Shown piece after piece: positions 34,148 to 43,758 of a stretch of 64,000 nucleotides of DNA. The position numbers and the translations under genes are program-made. The notes beneath the pieces were generated by a model. The model was not told the DNA's origin. It did not search any database and saw nothing but the letters and a program-made list of their open reading frames with translations. This DNA comes from Neogemmobacter tilapiae (GTDB lineage: Bacteria; Pseudomonadota; Alphaproteobacteria; Rhodobacterales; Rhodobacteraceae), in contig NZ_BMYJ01000006.1 of the NCBI RefSeq assembly GCF_014652215.1, forward strand, positions 52,519-116,518, in the 5' to 3' direction. How positions within the stretch are numbered: position 1 is the stretch's first letter; each line of letters starts with the position of its first letter.

Positions 34148-34345
34148 TTAAGGCTTGCGGGCTTCCAAAGCGTCGGCAATCCGCGCCAGGGATGCCGCCA
34201 TCTGCTTTTGCGCCTCGGTCTGCTCTTTGCAAAGCTCCAGCATCCGGTTGTTCCTTTTGCCCAAGGGGCGCAGAAACAGGAACAGGCCGCCAAAAATCAC
34301 AAGGAACGGAACCCAGACCGCAATCAACTTGACCGCTTGTTCCAC
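34148..34345 (-). CDS. Small membrane-anchored protein coupled to gyrA
   Basis: A 65-residue protein with one N-terminal membrane helix (KLIAVWVPFLVIFGGLFLFL), a basic turn (RPLGKRNNR) and a helical cytosolic tail (EAQKQMAASLARIADALEARK). It starts with GTG at 34345, overlapping the gyrA stop TAG by one base, so translation is coupled. No known family; the anchor-plus-coiled-coil layout is all that can be said. Confidence 0.65.
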   Translation of the reverse strand: MEQAVKLIAVWVPFLVIFGGLFLFLRPLGKRNNRMLELCKEQTEAQKQMAASLARIADALEARKP

Positions 34346-37053
34346 TACTCTTCCTCCTGCTCGGCCACGCGGGCAACACTGACGACCTCTTCGCCTTCGC
34401 CCACGTTGAATACCCGAACCCCACCAGCCCCCCGCGAACGGAAGCTAATCTGATCCACCGGCACGCGGATCGACTGGCCCGTGCTGGTCGCCAGCATGAT
34501 CTGATCGCTCGTCTCCACCGGGAAGGAGGCGACCAAAGGCCCGCCGCGCATCGCCCCATCCATCGCCTTGACACCCATGCCGCCACGGCCCCGCACGGGG
34601 TAATCATGGCTCGACGACAGTTTCCCCGAACCGCTGGCGGTGATCGTCAGGATCAGATCCTCGGCCGCCGACATTTCGGCATAGCGTTCCGGCGACAATT
34701 GCCCGCCGCTGACGGCCTCTTCATCCTCATCCGCCTCAACCTCATCCTCAACCGCTCCCGCCATCAGGCGGCGCTGTTTCAGATAGGCGGCGCGTTCGGC
34801 GGGATCCGCCTCAAAATGCCGGATGATCGACATCGACACGACCTTGTCACCCGCGCCCACCCGAATGCCCCGAACGCCGGTCGAACCCCGCGACTTGAAC
34901 ACCCGGATTTCGGTTGTCTGGAACCGGATCGCCCGGCCCAAGGCCGTCACCAGCATCACATCGTCATTCTCATCGGCAATCGCCGCATTCACCAAAGACA
35001 CGCCTTCCGGCAGGTTCATCGCGATCTTGCCGTTGCGTTTGACATTGGTGAAATCCGACAGGTCGTTCTGCCGCACATCGCCATCGCTGGTCGCAAAGAC
35101 GATTTGCAGGCTTTCCCATTCATCCTCGGGCACATCCACCGGCATCAGGGCGGCAATCGACACACCCAATTCGATGGGCAGAATGTTGACAATCGCCTTG
35201 CCCTTAGCCTGACGCCCCGCCAAGGGCAAGCGCCAGGTTTTCAGCTTGTAGACCATCCCGTCGGTCGTAAAGAACAACAGGTTCGTATGCGTGTTCGCCA
35301 CGAACAGGGTGGTGACAACATCGTCATCCTTGGTCGCCATGCTGGAAAGGCCCTTGCCCCCCCGATTCTGGGCGCGGAATTCGACCAAAGGCGTCCGCTT
35401 GATGTAACCGCCCGAGGTGATCGTCACGACCATATCCTCGCGTTCGATCAGGTCTTCGTCGTCCATATCGCCGGCCCAATCGACGATTTCCGTCCGACGT
35501 GGCACGGCGAAAGCCGCCTTCACCTCGCGCAATTCGTCCGAGATGATCGCCATGATCCGGTCGCGGCTGGACAGAATGTCCAGATAATCCTTGATCTGGC
35601 CGGCCAAGGCTTCCAGCTCGTCCGTGACTTCCTTGACCCCTATCGCCGTCAGACGCTGCAAGCGCAGGCCCAGAATCTCGCGGGCCTGAATTTCCGACAG
35701 GTTATAGGTGCCATCCTCGTTGATCGTATGGGTCGGATCGTCGATCAGCCGGATATAGGGCGCAATGTCATGCGCAGGCCAGCGCCGGATCATCAGCCTT
35801 TCCCGTGCCTCCGCCGGATCGGCCGACGAACGGATCGTCGCCACAATCTCATCCACGTTCGACACGGCCACGGCCAGACCGCACAGCACATGGCTGCGTT
35901 CCCGCGCTTTGCGCAGTTCAAACGCCGTCCGCCGCGCCACCACTTCCTCGCGGAAGGTGATGAAATGCGCTAGGAAATCCCGCAGCGTCAACTGTTCCGG
36001 CCGCCCACCGTTCAAGGCCAGCATATTGCAGCCAAAGCTGGTCTGCATCGTGGTAAAGCGGAACAATTGGTTCAGCACCACATCCGGCGTCGCATCGCGC
36101 TTTAGTTCGATCACCACCCGAATCCCGATCCGGTCGGATTCGTCGGCCACGCTGGAAATGCCCTCGATCCGCTTTTCCCGCACCAGTTCGGCGATCTTTT
36201 CGATCATCGCCGCCTTGTTCACCTGATAGGGCACCTCGTCCACCACAATGGCGAAACGGTCCTTGCGGATTTCCTCCACATGGGTTTTCGCCCGGATGAT
36301 CACCGAACCCCGCCCCTCCAGATAGGCTTTCCGCGCACCCGAACGGCCCAGAATGGTCGCCCCCGTGGGGAAGTCCGGCGCTGGGATAATCTCCATCAGC
36401 GCTTCGCTGGACAGATCCGGGTTCTCGATCAGCGCCAGAGTCCCGTCGATCACCTCGCCCAGATTGTGCGGCGGAATGTTCGTGGCCATCCCCACGGCAA
36501 TGCCGCCCGCCCCGTTGACCAGCATGTTCGGAAAGCGCGCAGGCAGAACCGTCGGCTCCCGGTCCTTGCCGTCATAGTTGTCTTGGAAATCAACGGTTTC
36601 CTTGTCGATATCCGCCAGCAGGAAAGCCGCAGGCTTGTCCATGCGCACTTCGGTATAGCGCATCGCCGCCGCCGCATCGCCGTCCATCGAGCCAAAGTTG
36701 CCCTGACCGTCCAGCAGTTTCAGCGACATCGAAAACGGCTGCGCCATCCGCACCAAGGCGTCATAGATCGCGCCGTCGCCATGCGGGTGGTATTTCCCCA
36801 TCGTATCGCCCACCGGTCGCGCCGATTTGCGATAGGCCTTGTCATGCGTATTGCCCGATTCCTGCATCGCGAACAGAATCCGCCGATGCACCGGTTTCAG
36901 CCCATCGCGCAGATCGGGGATCGCGCGGCTGACGATCACGCTCATCGCGTAATCCAGATAGGCCGTCTTCATCTCGGTGGTGATGTCCACCTGCGGGCCG
37001 TGATGGCTGGGTTTTTCCGGGGTCTCGCCGGTCGGTTCTTCTATATCGCTCAA
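34345..37053 (-). CDS. gyrA: DNA gyrase subunit A
   Basis: A 902-residue type IIA topoisomerase subunit that, with GyrB, introduces negative supercoils. The active-site tyrosine is Tyr133 (MRYTEVRM), the GyrA-box lies in QNRGGKG, and the C-terminal beta-pinwheel ends in an acidic tail ([11 protein letters not shown] before a [10 protein letters not shown] segment, final AEQEEE). The quinolone-determining region reads [10 protein letters not shown]: Gly94 stands where E. coli has Ser83, while Asp98 (E. coli Asp87) is kept. It runs 97 bp downstream of dnaB on the same strand. Confidence 0.97.
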   Translation of the reverse strand: MSDIEEPTGETPEKPSHHGPQVDITTEMKTAYLDYAMSVIVSRAIPDLRDGLKPVHRRILFAMQESGNTHDKAYRKSARPVGDTMGKYHPHGDGAIYDALVRMAQPFSMSLKLLDGQGNFGSMDGDAAAAMRYTEVRMDKPAAFLLADIDKETVDFQDNYDGKDREPTVLPARFPNMLVNGAGGIAVGMATNIPPHNLGEVIDGTLALIENPDLSSEALMEIIPAPDFPTGATILGRSGARKAYLEGRGSVIIRAKTHVEEIRKDRFAIVVDEVPYQVNKAAMIEKIAELVREKRIEGISSVADESDRIGIRVVIELKRDATPDVVLNQLFRFTTMQTSFGCNMLALNGGRPEQLTLRDFLAHFITFREEVVARRTAFELRKARERSHVLCGLAVAVSNVDEIVATIRSSADPAEARERLMIRRWPAHDIAPYIRLIDDPTHTINEDGTYNLSEIQAREILGLRLQRLTAIGVKEVTDELEALAGQIKDYLDILSSRDRIMAIISDELREVKAAFAVPRRTEIVDWAGDMDDEDLIEREDMVVTITSGGYIKRTPLVEFRAQNRGGKGLSSMATKDDDVVTTLFVANTHTNLLFFTTDGMVYKLKTWRLPLAGRQAKGKAIVNILPIELGVSIAALMPVDVPEDEWESLQIVFATSDGDVRQNDLSDFTNVKRNGKIAMNLPEGVSLVNAAIADENDDVMLVTALGRAIRFQTTEIRVFKSRGSTGVRGIRVGAGDKVVSMSIIRHFEADPAERAAYLKQRRLMAGAVEDEVEADEDEEAVSGGQLSPERYAEMSAAEDLILTITASGSGKLSSSHDYPVRGRGGMGVKAMDGAMRGGPLVASFPVETSDQIMLATSTGQSIRVPVDQISFRSRGAGGVRVFNVGEGEEVVSVARVAEQEEE

Positions 37054-37149
37054 TTCGGGCCGCGCCTCATGTAAGGGGTCCAGATTTTGTTGCGCTGACC
37101 CTACAACATCCTATGGCTTGGGTGCAATGACCCCACCCCCGCAAGACCC

Positions 37150-38652
37150 TCAATAGGCGCTTTCGCTGCCGCTTTGCCAAGGTTTCACCAGATTGCCAAA
37201 CCGGGTGAAGCGTCCCTCGAACGACAGTTCCACCGTGCCAATCGGCCCGTGGCGTTGCTTGCCGATGATCACCTCGGCCTTGCCATGGACCTGTTCCATG
37301 ATCGACTGCCATTGCGCCATCTTTTCCAGCTCGTGATCGCCCGGCTTTTCGCGTTCTTTGTAATATTCGTCCCGATAAACGAACATGACCACATCAGCGT
37401 CTTGTTCAATCGAGCCCGATTCCCGCAGGTCCGACAGTTGCGGGCGCTTGTCTTCGCGGCTTTCCACCTGACGCGAAAGCTGCGACAGCGCGATCACCGG
37501 GATGTTCAGCTCTTTCGCAATCGCCTTCAAACCTTGGGTGATTTCCGAAACTTCCTGCACCCGGTTTTCTTTCGATGAACCTTTCAGCAGCTGCAAATAG
37601 TCCACCATCAGCACGTCCAGCCCATGCGTCCGTTTCAGCCGCCGTGCGCGGGCGGCGACCTGGCTGATCGGCAGGGCGGGCGTGTCGTCGATGTACAGCG
37701 GGCAAGCCTCCAGCGATTTGGCGGCTTCGACAAAGCGGCGGAATTCGACTTCGGTCATATCGCCGCGCCGGATTTGCTCACTGGGCACTTCGCTGGCCTC
37801 GGACAGAATCCGCGCCGCCAACTGTTCCGCGCTCATCTCCAGACTATAGAACCCCACGACGCCCCCTTCGACCGCGCCATCGGTGCCATCATGCCTGCGG
37901 CCCCGGCGGTAGGCCTTGGCGATGTTGAAGGCGATGTTGGTCGCCAGCGAGGTTTTCCCCATCGACGGACGACCGGCAAGGATCAAAAGGTCAGACGGAT
38001 GCAGACCCCCCAGTTTCTTGTCCAGATCGACCAGCCCCGTCGAAATCCCGGCAAGCCCGCCGTCCCGCTGATAGGCGGCGTTGGCCACATTCACCGCATC
38101 GGTGACGGCTTTCAGGAACGACTGGAATCCCTTTTCCGCGTGCCCCTGTTCACCCAGCTTATAAAGCCGCTGTTCCGCCTCAATAATCTGGTCTTTCGGC
38201 TCGCTTTCCACCGTCACGCTGGCCGCCTGCGCGGCGATGTCGCGCCCCAGTCCGATCAATTCCCGCCGCACCGCCAGATCATAGATCATCTGCGCATAGT
38301 CCCGTGCCGCAAAGGCCGAAATCGCGGCCCCCGCCAGACGCACCAGATAGGCCGGGCCGCCCAGTTCTTTCAGCCCCGGATCATCCTCCATGAACGCTTT
38401 CAGCGTCACGGGGCTGGCCAGCGCGTTCTTCTGGATGCGGGCGGCGGAGATTTCAAAGATGCGCTGATGCACCGGGTCAAAGAAATGCTCGGGCCGCACA
38501 AGGGAGGAAATCCGGTCAAACACATCGTTGTTGGTCAGGATCGCGCCCAGCAACTGCTGTTCGGCCTCAATATTATGGGGCAGGGCTTCGGGTTCCGCCG
38601 AGGCCGCGCTGATCGGCGTCAAATTCGGACGTAGCGTGGCGATTTCGTTCAT
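37150..38652 (-). CDS. dnaB: Replicative DNA helicase DnaB
   Basis: A 500-residue hexameric 5'-3' helicase. N-terminal DnaB_N domain begins at PHNIEAEQQLLGAIL; the RecA-like C-terminal domain has Walker A AGRPSMGKTSL, Walker B DVLMVDYLQLL and the arginine-finger region SQLSRQVESR. No intein. The ATG at 38652 has GGGGGCAGGA upstream; a longer frame to 38793 lacks family resemblance. Confidence 0.96.
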   Translation of the reverse strand: MNEIATLRPNLTPISAASAEPEALPHNIEAEQQLLGAILTNNDVFDRISSLVRPEHFFDPVHQRIFEISAARIQKNALASPVTLKAFMEDDPGLKELGGPAYLVRLAGAAISAFAARDYAQMIYDLAVRRELIGLGRDIAAQAASVTVESEPKDQIIEAEQRLYKLGEQGHAEKGFQSFLKAVTDAVNVANAAYQRDGGLAGISTGLVDLDKKLGGLHPSDLLILAGRPSMGKTSLATNIAFNIAKAYRRGRRHDGTDGAVEGGVVGFYSLEMSAEQLAARILSEASEVPSEQIRRGDMTEVEFRRFVEAAKSLEACPLYIDDTPALPISQVAARARRLKRTHGLDVLMVDYLQLLKGSSKENRVQEVSEITQGLKAIAKELNIPVIALSQLSRQVESREDKRPQLSDLRESGSIEQDADVVMFVYRDEYYKEREKPGDHELEKMAQWQSIMEQVHGKAEVIIGKQRHGPIGTVELSFEGRFTRFGNLVKPWQSGSESAY

Positions 38653-38781
38653 TCCTGCCCCCTGACGATTCCCGATCTCATGTCGGTTCGGCCCCTTGAT
38701 TAGTCGCAAGCCGCGCGGCTGGCAAAATGTATGTTTGCGCTGATAACCCTGTGGAAAAACCATAGTTGGCGGAAAAGGGAA

Positions 38782-38809
38782 GGCCTGCCCCAAGATAGGG
38801 TAGCAGGCC
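38782..38809 (-). terminator. Terminator hairpin downstream of pyrE
   Basis: On the minus strand GGCCTGC (38809-38803) pairs with GCAGGCC (38788-38782); the inner CCC/GGG extends it, and a CTTTTCC run follows. It lies 37 bp after the pyrE stop and separates pyrE from dnaB. Confidence 0.65.
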
Positions 38810-38845
38810 CCGCGTCTTTTGTCATCTGATGGTTAAATTCGGCGC

Positions 38846-39526
38846 TTATTGGCCCATCCGCGCTGCCTGCCACTCGCGGGGCGCGTTCAGGAAAGCTTCG
38901 ACCTCGGTCAGGGTTGCATCATCAAACGACCCTTGCGCCCGCGCCTCGGCCAGAACGTCCCACCAGGTGCAAAGATGGTGCAGCGCGATGCCCTCTTTCG
39001 CAAGGTTCGGTTCGGTTTCCGGGAAGATGCCATAGTAAAAGATCACCGCCGTATGACCGCAGGTGGCGCCCGTATCACGGATGGCCTGCACAAAGGACAG
39101 TTTCGATCCGCCGTCGGTCGTCAGATCCTCGACCAGCAGCACCCGCTGGCCTTCAGCCATCGCGCCTTCGATCCGCGCGTTGCGCCCGTAACCTTTCGGC
39201 TTTTTACGCACATAAGTCATCGGCAGGGCCAGCCGTTCCGCGACCAGCGCGGCAAAGGGAATGCCCGCCGTTTCACCACCGGCGATGTTGTCAAACGCCT
39301 CGAACCCCGCTTCGCGCAGGACGGTGACCGACAGGAAATCCATCAGCATCGACCGGATGCGCGGATAGGAAATCAGCTTGCGGCAGTCGATATAGGTGGG
39401 TGAGGGCAGGCCCGAGGCCAGAGTGAACGGGGTTTCCGCGTTGAAATGCACTGCCTTGATTTCCAGCAGGGCGCGGGCGGTCAGGCGGGCGATTTCGTCT
39501 TTCGGCGGAAAGCTGGCGGCGATCAT
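38846..39526 (-). CDS. pyrE: Orotate phosphoribosyltransferase
   Basis: A 226-residue type I phosphoribosyltransferase forming OMP from orotate and PRPP in pyrimidine synthesis. The PRPP loop reads [14 protein letters not shown], preceded by [10 protein letters not shown]. The family opening [19 protein letters not shown] is intact. ATG 39526 follows GAAAGAG. It lies 10 bp downstream of pyrC, forming a two-gene pyrimidine operon. Confidence 0.95.
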   Translation of the reverse strand: MIAASFPPKDEIARLTARALLEIKAVHFNAETPFTLASGLPSPTYIDCRKLISYPRIRSMLMDFLSVTVLREAGFEAFDNIAGGETAGIPFAALVAERLALPMTYVRKKPKGYGRNARIEGAMAEGQRVLLVEDLTTDGGSKLSFVQAIRDTGATCGHTAVIFYYGIFPETEPNLAKEGIALHHLCTWWDVLAEARAQGSFDDATLTEVEAFLNAPREWQAARMGQ

Positions 39527-39536
39527 GGGCGCTCTT

Positions 39537-40577
39537 TCAGTTGGAAACGTGCCAATGCACGGGGAAGCCGGGGTCAAAAACGGTGACGGGGCCTGCGTCC
39601 GACAGGATTTTCGCCGGGAACTGCGCCGCATCGCCCTTGGTCAGCGTGAGCGTCTGGTCCGACAGCGGCAGGCCATAAAACTGCGCACCGTGGACCGAGG
39701 TAAACCCTTCCAGCCGGTCCAAGGCCCCGTCTTCCTCAAACATATGCGCCAGCAGCGGCATGGTGTTCGTCGCCGTAAAGCATCCCGCACAGCCGCAGGC
39801 GTGTTCTTTCAGATGGTCCGCATGGGGGGCGGAATCCGTCCCTAGAAAGATGCGCGGATGGCCCGAGGTGGCGGCGCGGCGCAGGGCCAACCGATGGCTT
39901 TCACGCTTGGCCACAGGCAGGCAATAGTAGTGGGGCTTGATGCCCCCGGCCAGAATATGGTTGCGGTTGATGATCAGATGATGCGTCGTGATCGTCGCCG
40001 CCAGCGTCTCATCCCCCGCCATCGCATAGGCGGCCCCTTCCGATGTCGTGATATGCTCCATCACCACCCGCAGCCCCGGCACGCGGCGGCGCAGCGGGTC
40101 CAGCACGGTGTCGATGAACACCGCCTCACGGTCGAAAATATCAACCGATGGGTCCGTCACTTCGCCATGCACGCACAAAGGCAGGCCGATTTCGGCCATT
40201 TTCTCCAGCACCGGCATCACTTTATCAAAATCCCGCACGCCGGAATGCGAATTGGTCGTGGCCCCCGCCGGATACAGTTTCACCGCATGAACAAGGCCCG
40301 AGGCTTTCGCGGCTGCCACATCGACAGGGTCGGTGCCTTCGGTCAGATACAGCACCATCAGCGGCTGAAAATCCGCCCCAGCAGGCAAAGCGGCCATGAT
40401 CCGCCCATGATAGGCGCGGGCGTCGTCCAGTGTGACGACAGGCGGCACCAGATTGGGCATGATGATTGCACGGGCGAAATGCCGCGTCGTTTCCGGCAGG
40501 ACGGCGGCCAGCATCGCCCCATCGCGCAGGTGCAGGTGCATGTCATCAGGGCGGCGGATTGTGATCGTGTTCTGCAT
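39537..40577 (-). CDS. pyrC: Dihydroorotase (class II)
   Basis: A 346-residue zinc amidohydrolase that cyclises carbamoyl-aspartate to dihydroorotate. Metal ligands in [10 protein letters not shown], the carboxylated-lysine site [13 protein letters not shown], further histidines in [11 protein letters not shown] and the aspartate in LGTDSAPH are all present. It is immediately upstream of pyrE and divergent from the GFA-family gene, 99 bp away. Confidence 0.95.
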   Translation of the reverse strand: MQNTITIRRPDDMHLHLRDGAMLAAVLPETTRHFARAIIMPNLVPPVVTLDDARAYHGRIMAALPAGADFQPLMVLYLTEGTDPVDVAAAKASGLVHAVKLYPAGATTNSHSGVRDFDKVMPVLEKMAEIGLPLCVHGEVTDPSVDIFDREAVFIDTVLDPLRRRVPGLRVVMEHITTSEGAAYAMAGDETLAATITTHHLIINRNHILAGGIKPHYYCLPVAKRESHRLALRRAATSGHPRIFLGTDSAPHADHLKEHACGCAGCFTATNTMPLLAHMFEEDGALDRLEGFTSVHGAQFYGLPLSDQTLTLTKGDAAQFPAKILSDAGPVTVFDPGFPVHWHVSN

Positions 40578-40676
40578 GGGCCTGCCCTAGCGGATTGAGG
40601 AGGGGTTTTCCAGACCCTTTGGGCCATGGACGGGGCCAGAATGCCCCGCTAGTTTGACGAAAACACGGAGGCGAGA

Positions 40677-41033
40677 ATGGGCGAATACACAGGCGGTTGC
40701 CAATGCGGCGCGGTGCGTTATCGGGTCGATGTGGACCTTTCCCAACCCGTGACCTGCAACTGTTCGCGCTGCCAGCGTTTGGGTTCCGTGCTGGCCTTTG
40801 CGCCGCTTTCGGCCTTTACGCTGGAAAAGGGCGAGGGGGCACTTTCCGAATATCTTTTCAACAAGAAAGCCATCCAGCATCTGTTCTGCAAAACCTGCGG
40901 GATTGAAAGTTTTTCCTATGGGAAAATGCCGGATGGCACACCGATGGCGGCGGTGAACATCAACTGTCTGGACGATGTAGACCCGCGCGAAATTGCGAAA
41001 TTGGCCTATCACTATGACGGGAGAGCGTTGTGA
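40677..41033 (+). CDS. GFA (glutathione-dependent formaldehyde-activating) family protein
   Basis: A 118-residue zinc-binding protein. The cysteine pattern GGCQCGAVRY, CNCSRCQRLGSV and FCKTCGIESF matches the GFA/CENP-V fold. Members were once thought to form S-hydroxymethylglutathione; the true activity of most is unknown. The ATG at 40677 has GGAGG eight bases upstream. Its TGA overlaps the GTG start of the next gene. Confidence 0.85.
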   Translation: MGEYTGGCQCGAVRYRVDVDLSQPVTCNCSRCQRLGSVLAFAPLSAFTLEKGEGALSEYLFNKKAIQHLFCKTCGIESFSYGKMPDGTPMAAVNINCLDDVDPREIAKLAYHYDGRAL

Positions 41034-41422
41034 GACTAGCAGTGATTTTGGCGGGGCTGTTGCTGGCCGCCCCCACATGGGCGCAAGACATTGACTGCGA
41101 CAATGCCATGACCCAATCCGATATGAACCAATGCGCCAGCATGGATTATGACGCCGCCGATGTCGAGTTGAACGCCGTCTGGAAGGACGCGATGGCGACG
41201 ATGAAGGAAATCGACAGCTATCTGGATGACAGCGAAAAGGGGGCCGAAGACGCCCTTCGGGAATCGCAACGGTCTTGGATCAACTACCGCGACAAGACCT
41301 GTGAGGCGGATGGCTATCGCATGAAAGGCGGCAGCGCCGAACCGATGCTGGTGGCGGGCTGTCTGGCCAGCGTGACGCGCAACCGGACCGAGGAATTGCG
41401 CGGTCTGGTTGAAGGTTACTGA
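41030..41422 (+). CDS. LprI-like (DUF1311) secreted protein
   Basis: A 130-residue exported protein: Sec signal peptide (about MRLAVILAGLLLAAPTWAQ), then a domain with CDNAMTQSDMNQCA, SQRSWINYRDKTCE and GCLASVTRNRTEEL. This is the lysozyme-inhibitor LprI N-terminal (DUF1311) pattern with paired cysteines that probably form disulfides in the periplasm. It starts with GTG at 41030, overlapping the GFA gene's stop. Inhibition of lysozyme is known for only a few relatives. Confidence 0.8.
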   Translation: MRLAVILAGLLLAAPTWAQDIDCDNAMTQSDMNQCASMDYDAADVELNAVWKDAMATMKEIDSYLDDSEKGAEDALRESQRSWINYRDKTCEADGYRMKGGSAEPMLVAGCLASVTRNRTEELRGLVEGY

Positions 41423-41448
41423 TCCGGCGTTTGCCCCATTGACCTTGC

Positions 41449-41474
41449 CCCCGCCCGGACCTATCCGGGCGGGG
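41449..41474 (+). terminator. GC-rich hairpin terminator
   Basis: A perfect 10-bp stem CCCCGCCCGG/CCGGGCGGGG with a 6-nt loop, 27 bp after the LprI-like gene. There is no T-run. Confidence 0.65.
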
Positions 41475-41658
41475 CCAGACATGAACCCGGCGGTTCAATC
41501 TATCGGCGCCTGACGCGCCTCAGCCGGACGAATTCCAGCCCATCGCAAAATGACAAGCGGGTTTGTCCCGCGCAGAAGTCATGCCCTCATTCGGCAGGCT
41601 GCGCCTTTGGGCGGGGCGGTCCTGCATGCTTGCCCCCGCCCGCTGTAAAGGATCTGCC

Positions 41659-43740
41659 ATGACCACCGCCGTTGGTGCCGGAAACCACTATTCGCTGTTC
41701 TTCAAGGATGGCGTTGTCTTTTCCGTCGGTGAAAACAACGAATCGCAACTGGGCCGGGGCGAAGTGACGGCCACGGGCACGGGCCTTGCCGATATGGGTC
41801 AGGTGAACCTGCCCGACGGATTCACAGGCGAAATCGTGGCGATTTCGGCGGGGATGCTGCACGGCGCGTTCCTGACCGCCTCGGGTGAGGTTTACACTTG
41901 GGGCGACAACAATCTGGGCAAGCTGGGGCAGGGCACCACCACCAACTATGAAAGCCTGACTCCCACCAAGGTCGCGGCCTTGGACGGGGTAAACATCACC
42001 AAAATCTGGATGGCCAACGGGGCCAGCTATGCCCTGTCCGACGAGGGGCAACTGTATTCTTGGGGCCAGAACACCAATGGTCAGTTGGGCAATGGTGAAT
42101 TGACCAACACCGGCACCCCGGTCGCCATCTCGAAAGAGGCCTTTGGCGGGGCCGATGTGGTGGATCTGTCCTATGGCACCTCTTTCGCGCTGGTGCTGAC
42201 GGATGACGGCAAGGTCTGGGCCTTTGGCGGCAATGTGCAGGGTCAGCTTGGCCCGAACGGCGTGGCCGAAGATGGCACATTCATCCGCCGCAGCGCCGTG
42301 CCGCTGGAGGTCGATATTCCCGGCAATGTCGTGCATGTCTCCTCGGGCACCAACACCGCTTTTGCAATCACGGATGATGGCAAGGTCTGGGGCTGGGGCC
42401 AGTCCGACTATGGCCAACTGCTGAAGGGCACCATCGTCGATGGCCAACTGACCAACCCCGACGACGCCAATTCCGCCATTCCGCAGGAAATTCAGGGCCT
42501 TCCCGCCGATGTGATCGACATCCATGTCGGCTCTCGCTGGGTCATCGCCCTGACCGAAAGCGGTGAAGTCTGGGCTTGGGGCCGCAATGACGAAGGTTGG
42601 CTTGGCCTTGAATCCTCGACCGGGGCCATCGAAACCCTGATCGCCCCGACCCGCATTCCCGGCTTTGAAGGCCTTAACATCGTCAGCATCATCGGCGGGC
42701 CAAACCATGCTTTGGCGGTGGACAGCGAAGGCAATGTCTGGGGCTGGGGCAATATGAACCAATCCCGCCTTGCCACCACCCAAGCCGCAGGCACCTGGGC
42801 CTCGGGGCCGATCCTCATCCCGCTGGATCCCGATGAGCGCAAGGTTGTCATCGGCACCACTGAAGGCGATGCTTCGCTGTCGGGCGGCGCTTTGCAGGGC
42901 GAGGAAACCGGTTTCTCCATCTATGGTTTCGGCGGCAATGACCTGATCGAGGGCAGCACCGGCACCGATATGCTGGTCGGCGGTGTTGGTGACGACACGC
43001 TGGCGGGGCAGGCAGGCGATGACATCCTGAAATGGGCGCAAGGGGCCGATCTTTTGCAGGGCGGTGAAGGCGATGACAGCCTTTATGCCGGCACTGATGC
43101 CGATATGCTGGACGGCGACCTCGGCAATGACCTGCTGCAAGGCGGCGCTGGGGCGGACAGCCTGACGGGCGGTGATGGGGCCGATACGCTGGACGGCGGC
43201 ACCGAAGATGACCTTCTGCTGGGCGGTGGCGACAATGACAATCTGACGGGGGGCGAGGGCGATGACCGTCTGGATGGCGGCCTTGGTCGTGATCTTCTGG
43301 CAGGCGACACGGGCAATGACACGCTGCATGGCCGCGGCGACCGTGACAGCCTTTCGGGCGGCGATGGCGATGACCTGCTGACTGGCGGGCGCGGCATCGA
43401 CCAGATGACCGGCAGTCTCGGGGCGGATCGTTTTGTCTTTGCCGCCAAGGCCGACTTCTCGCCCAATGACAAAGGGCGCGAGCTGATCACCGACTTCCGC
43501 CGCGGGCAGGGCGATCAGATTGACCTTGCCGGTGTCGATGCCAATGGCCGCAAGGCGGGCGATCAGGCCTTCAACTTCATCGGGGCCGCCGCTTTCAACG
43601 GCAAGGCCGGGGAATTGCGCTTTGTCAAACTCGACGGCGCTGTCCGGCTGGAAGGCGACCTGAACGGCGATGGCAAGGCTGACATCCTGCTGCGTCTGGA
43701 TGGTGTCGCCAAGCTGATCGCGGATGATTTCATCCTGTAA
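41659..43740 (+). CDS. RCC1 beta-propeller-RTX fusion exoprotein
   Basis: A 693-residue protein. Residues about 15-375 hold at least six RCC1 repeats (e.g. YTWGDNNLGKLGQG, YSWGQNTNGQLGNG, WAFGGNVQGQLG, WGWGQSDYGQL) that should form a seven-bladed propeller. Residues about 415-580 are RTX nonapeptides (GGxGDDxLx), and the last 100 residues form the RTX/serralysin-type secretion domain ending KLIADDFIL. No Sec signal is present, as expected for type I secretion. The ATG at 41659 follows AAAGGA; earlier ATGs at 41581 and 41626 lack such a site. The C-terminus resembles that of the RTX protein at 3112. Likely a calcium-stabilised secreted binding protein. Confidence 0.85.
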   Translation: MTTAVGAGNHYSLFFKDGVVFSVGENNESQLGRGEVTATGTGLADMGQVNLPDGFTGEIVAISAGMLHGAFLTASGEVYTWGDNNLGKLGQGTTTNYESLTPTKVAALDGVNITKIWMANGASYALSDEGQLYSWGQNTNGQLGNGELTNTGTPVAISKEAFGGADVVDLSYGTSFALVLTDDGKVWAFGGNVQGQLGPNGVAEDGTFIRRSAVPLEVDIPGNVVHVSSGTNTAFAITDDGKVWGWGQSDYGQLLKGTIVDGQLTNPDDANSAIPQEIQGLPADVIDIHVGSRWVIALTESGEVWAWGRNDEGWLGLESSTGAIETLIAPTRIPGFEGLNIVSIIGGPNHALAVDSEGNVWGWGNMNQSRLATTQAAGTWASGPILIPLDPDERKVVIGTTEGDASLSGGALQGEETGFSIYGFGGNDLIEGSTGTDMLVGGVGDDTLAGQAGDDILKWAQGADLLQGGEGDDSLYAGTDADMLDGDLGNDLLQGGAGADSLTGGDGADTLDGGTEDDLLLGGGDNDNLTGGEGDDRLDGGLGRDLLAGDTGNDTLHGRGDRDSLSGGDGDDLLTGGRGIDQMTGSLGADRFVFAAKADFSPNDKGRELITDFRRGQGDQIDLAGVDANGRKAGDQAFNFIGAAAFNGKAGELRFVKLDGAVRLEGDLNGDGKADILLRLDGVAKLIADDFIL

Positions 43741-43758
43741 ACCAAAGCGGCGGCGGGG

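Noticed and set aside
37067..37312. An 81-codon frame across the gyrA-dnaB gap
   Set aside because: It overlaps the conserved end of dnaB, lacks a ribosome binding site, and shows no coding character in the gap.
41587..43329. A 580-codon minus-strand frame opposite the RCC1-RTX gene
   Set aside because: It is produced by the regular codon pattern of the repeats on the other strand; no start context or family match.
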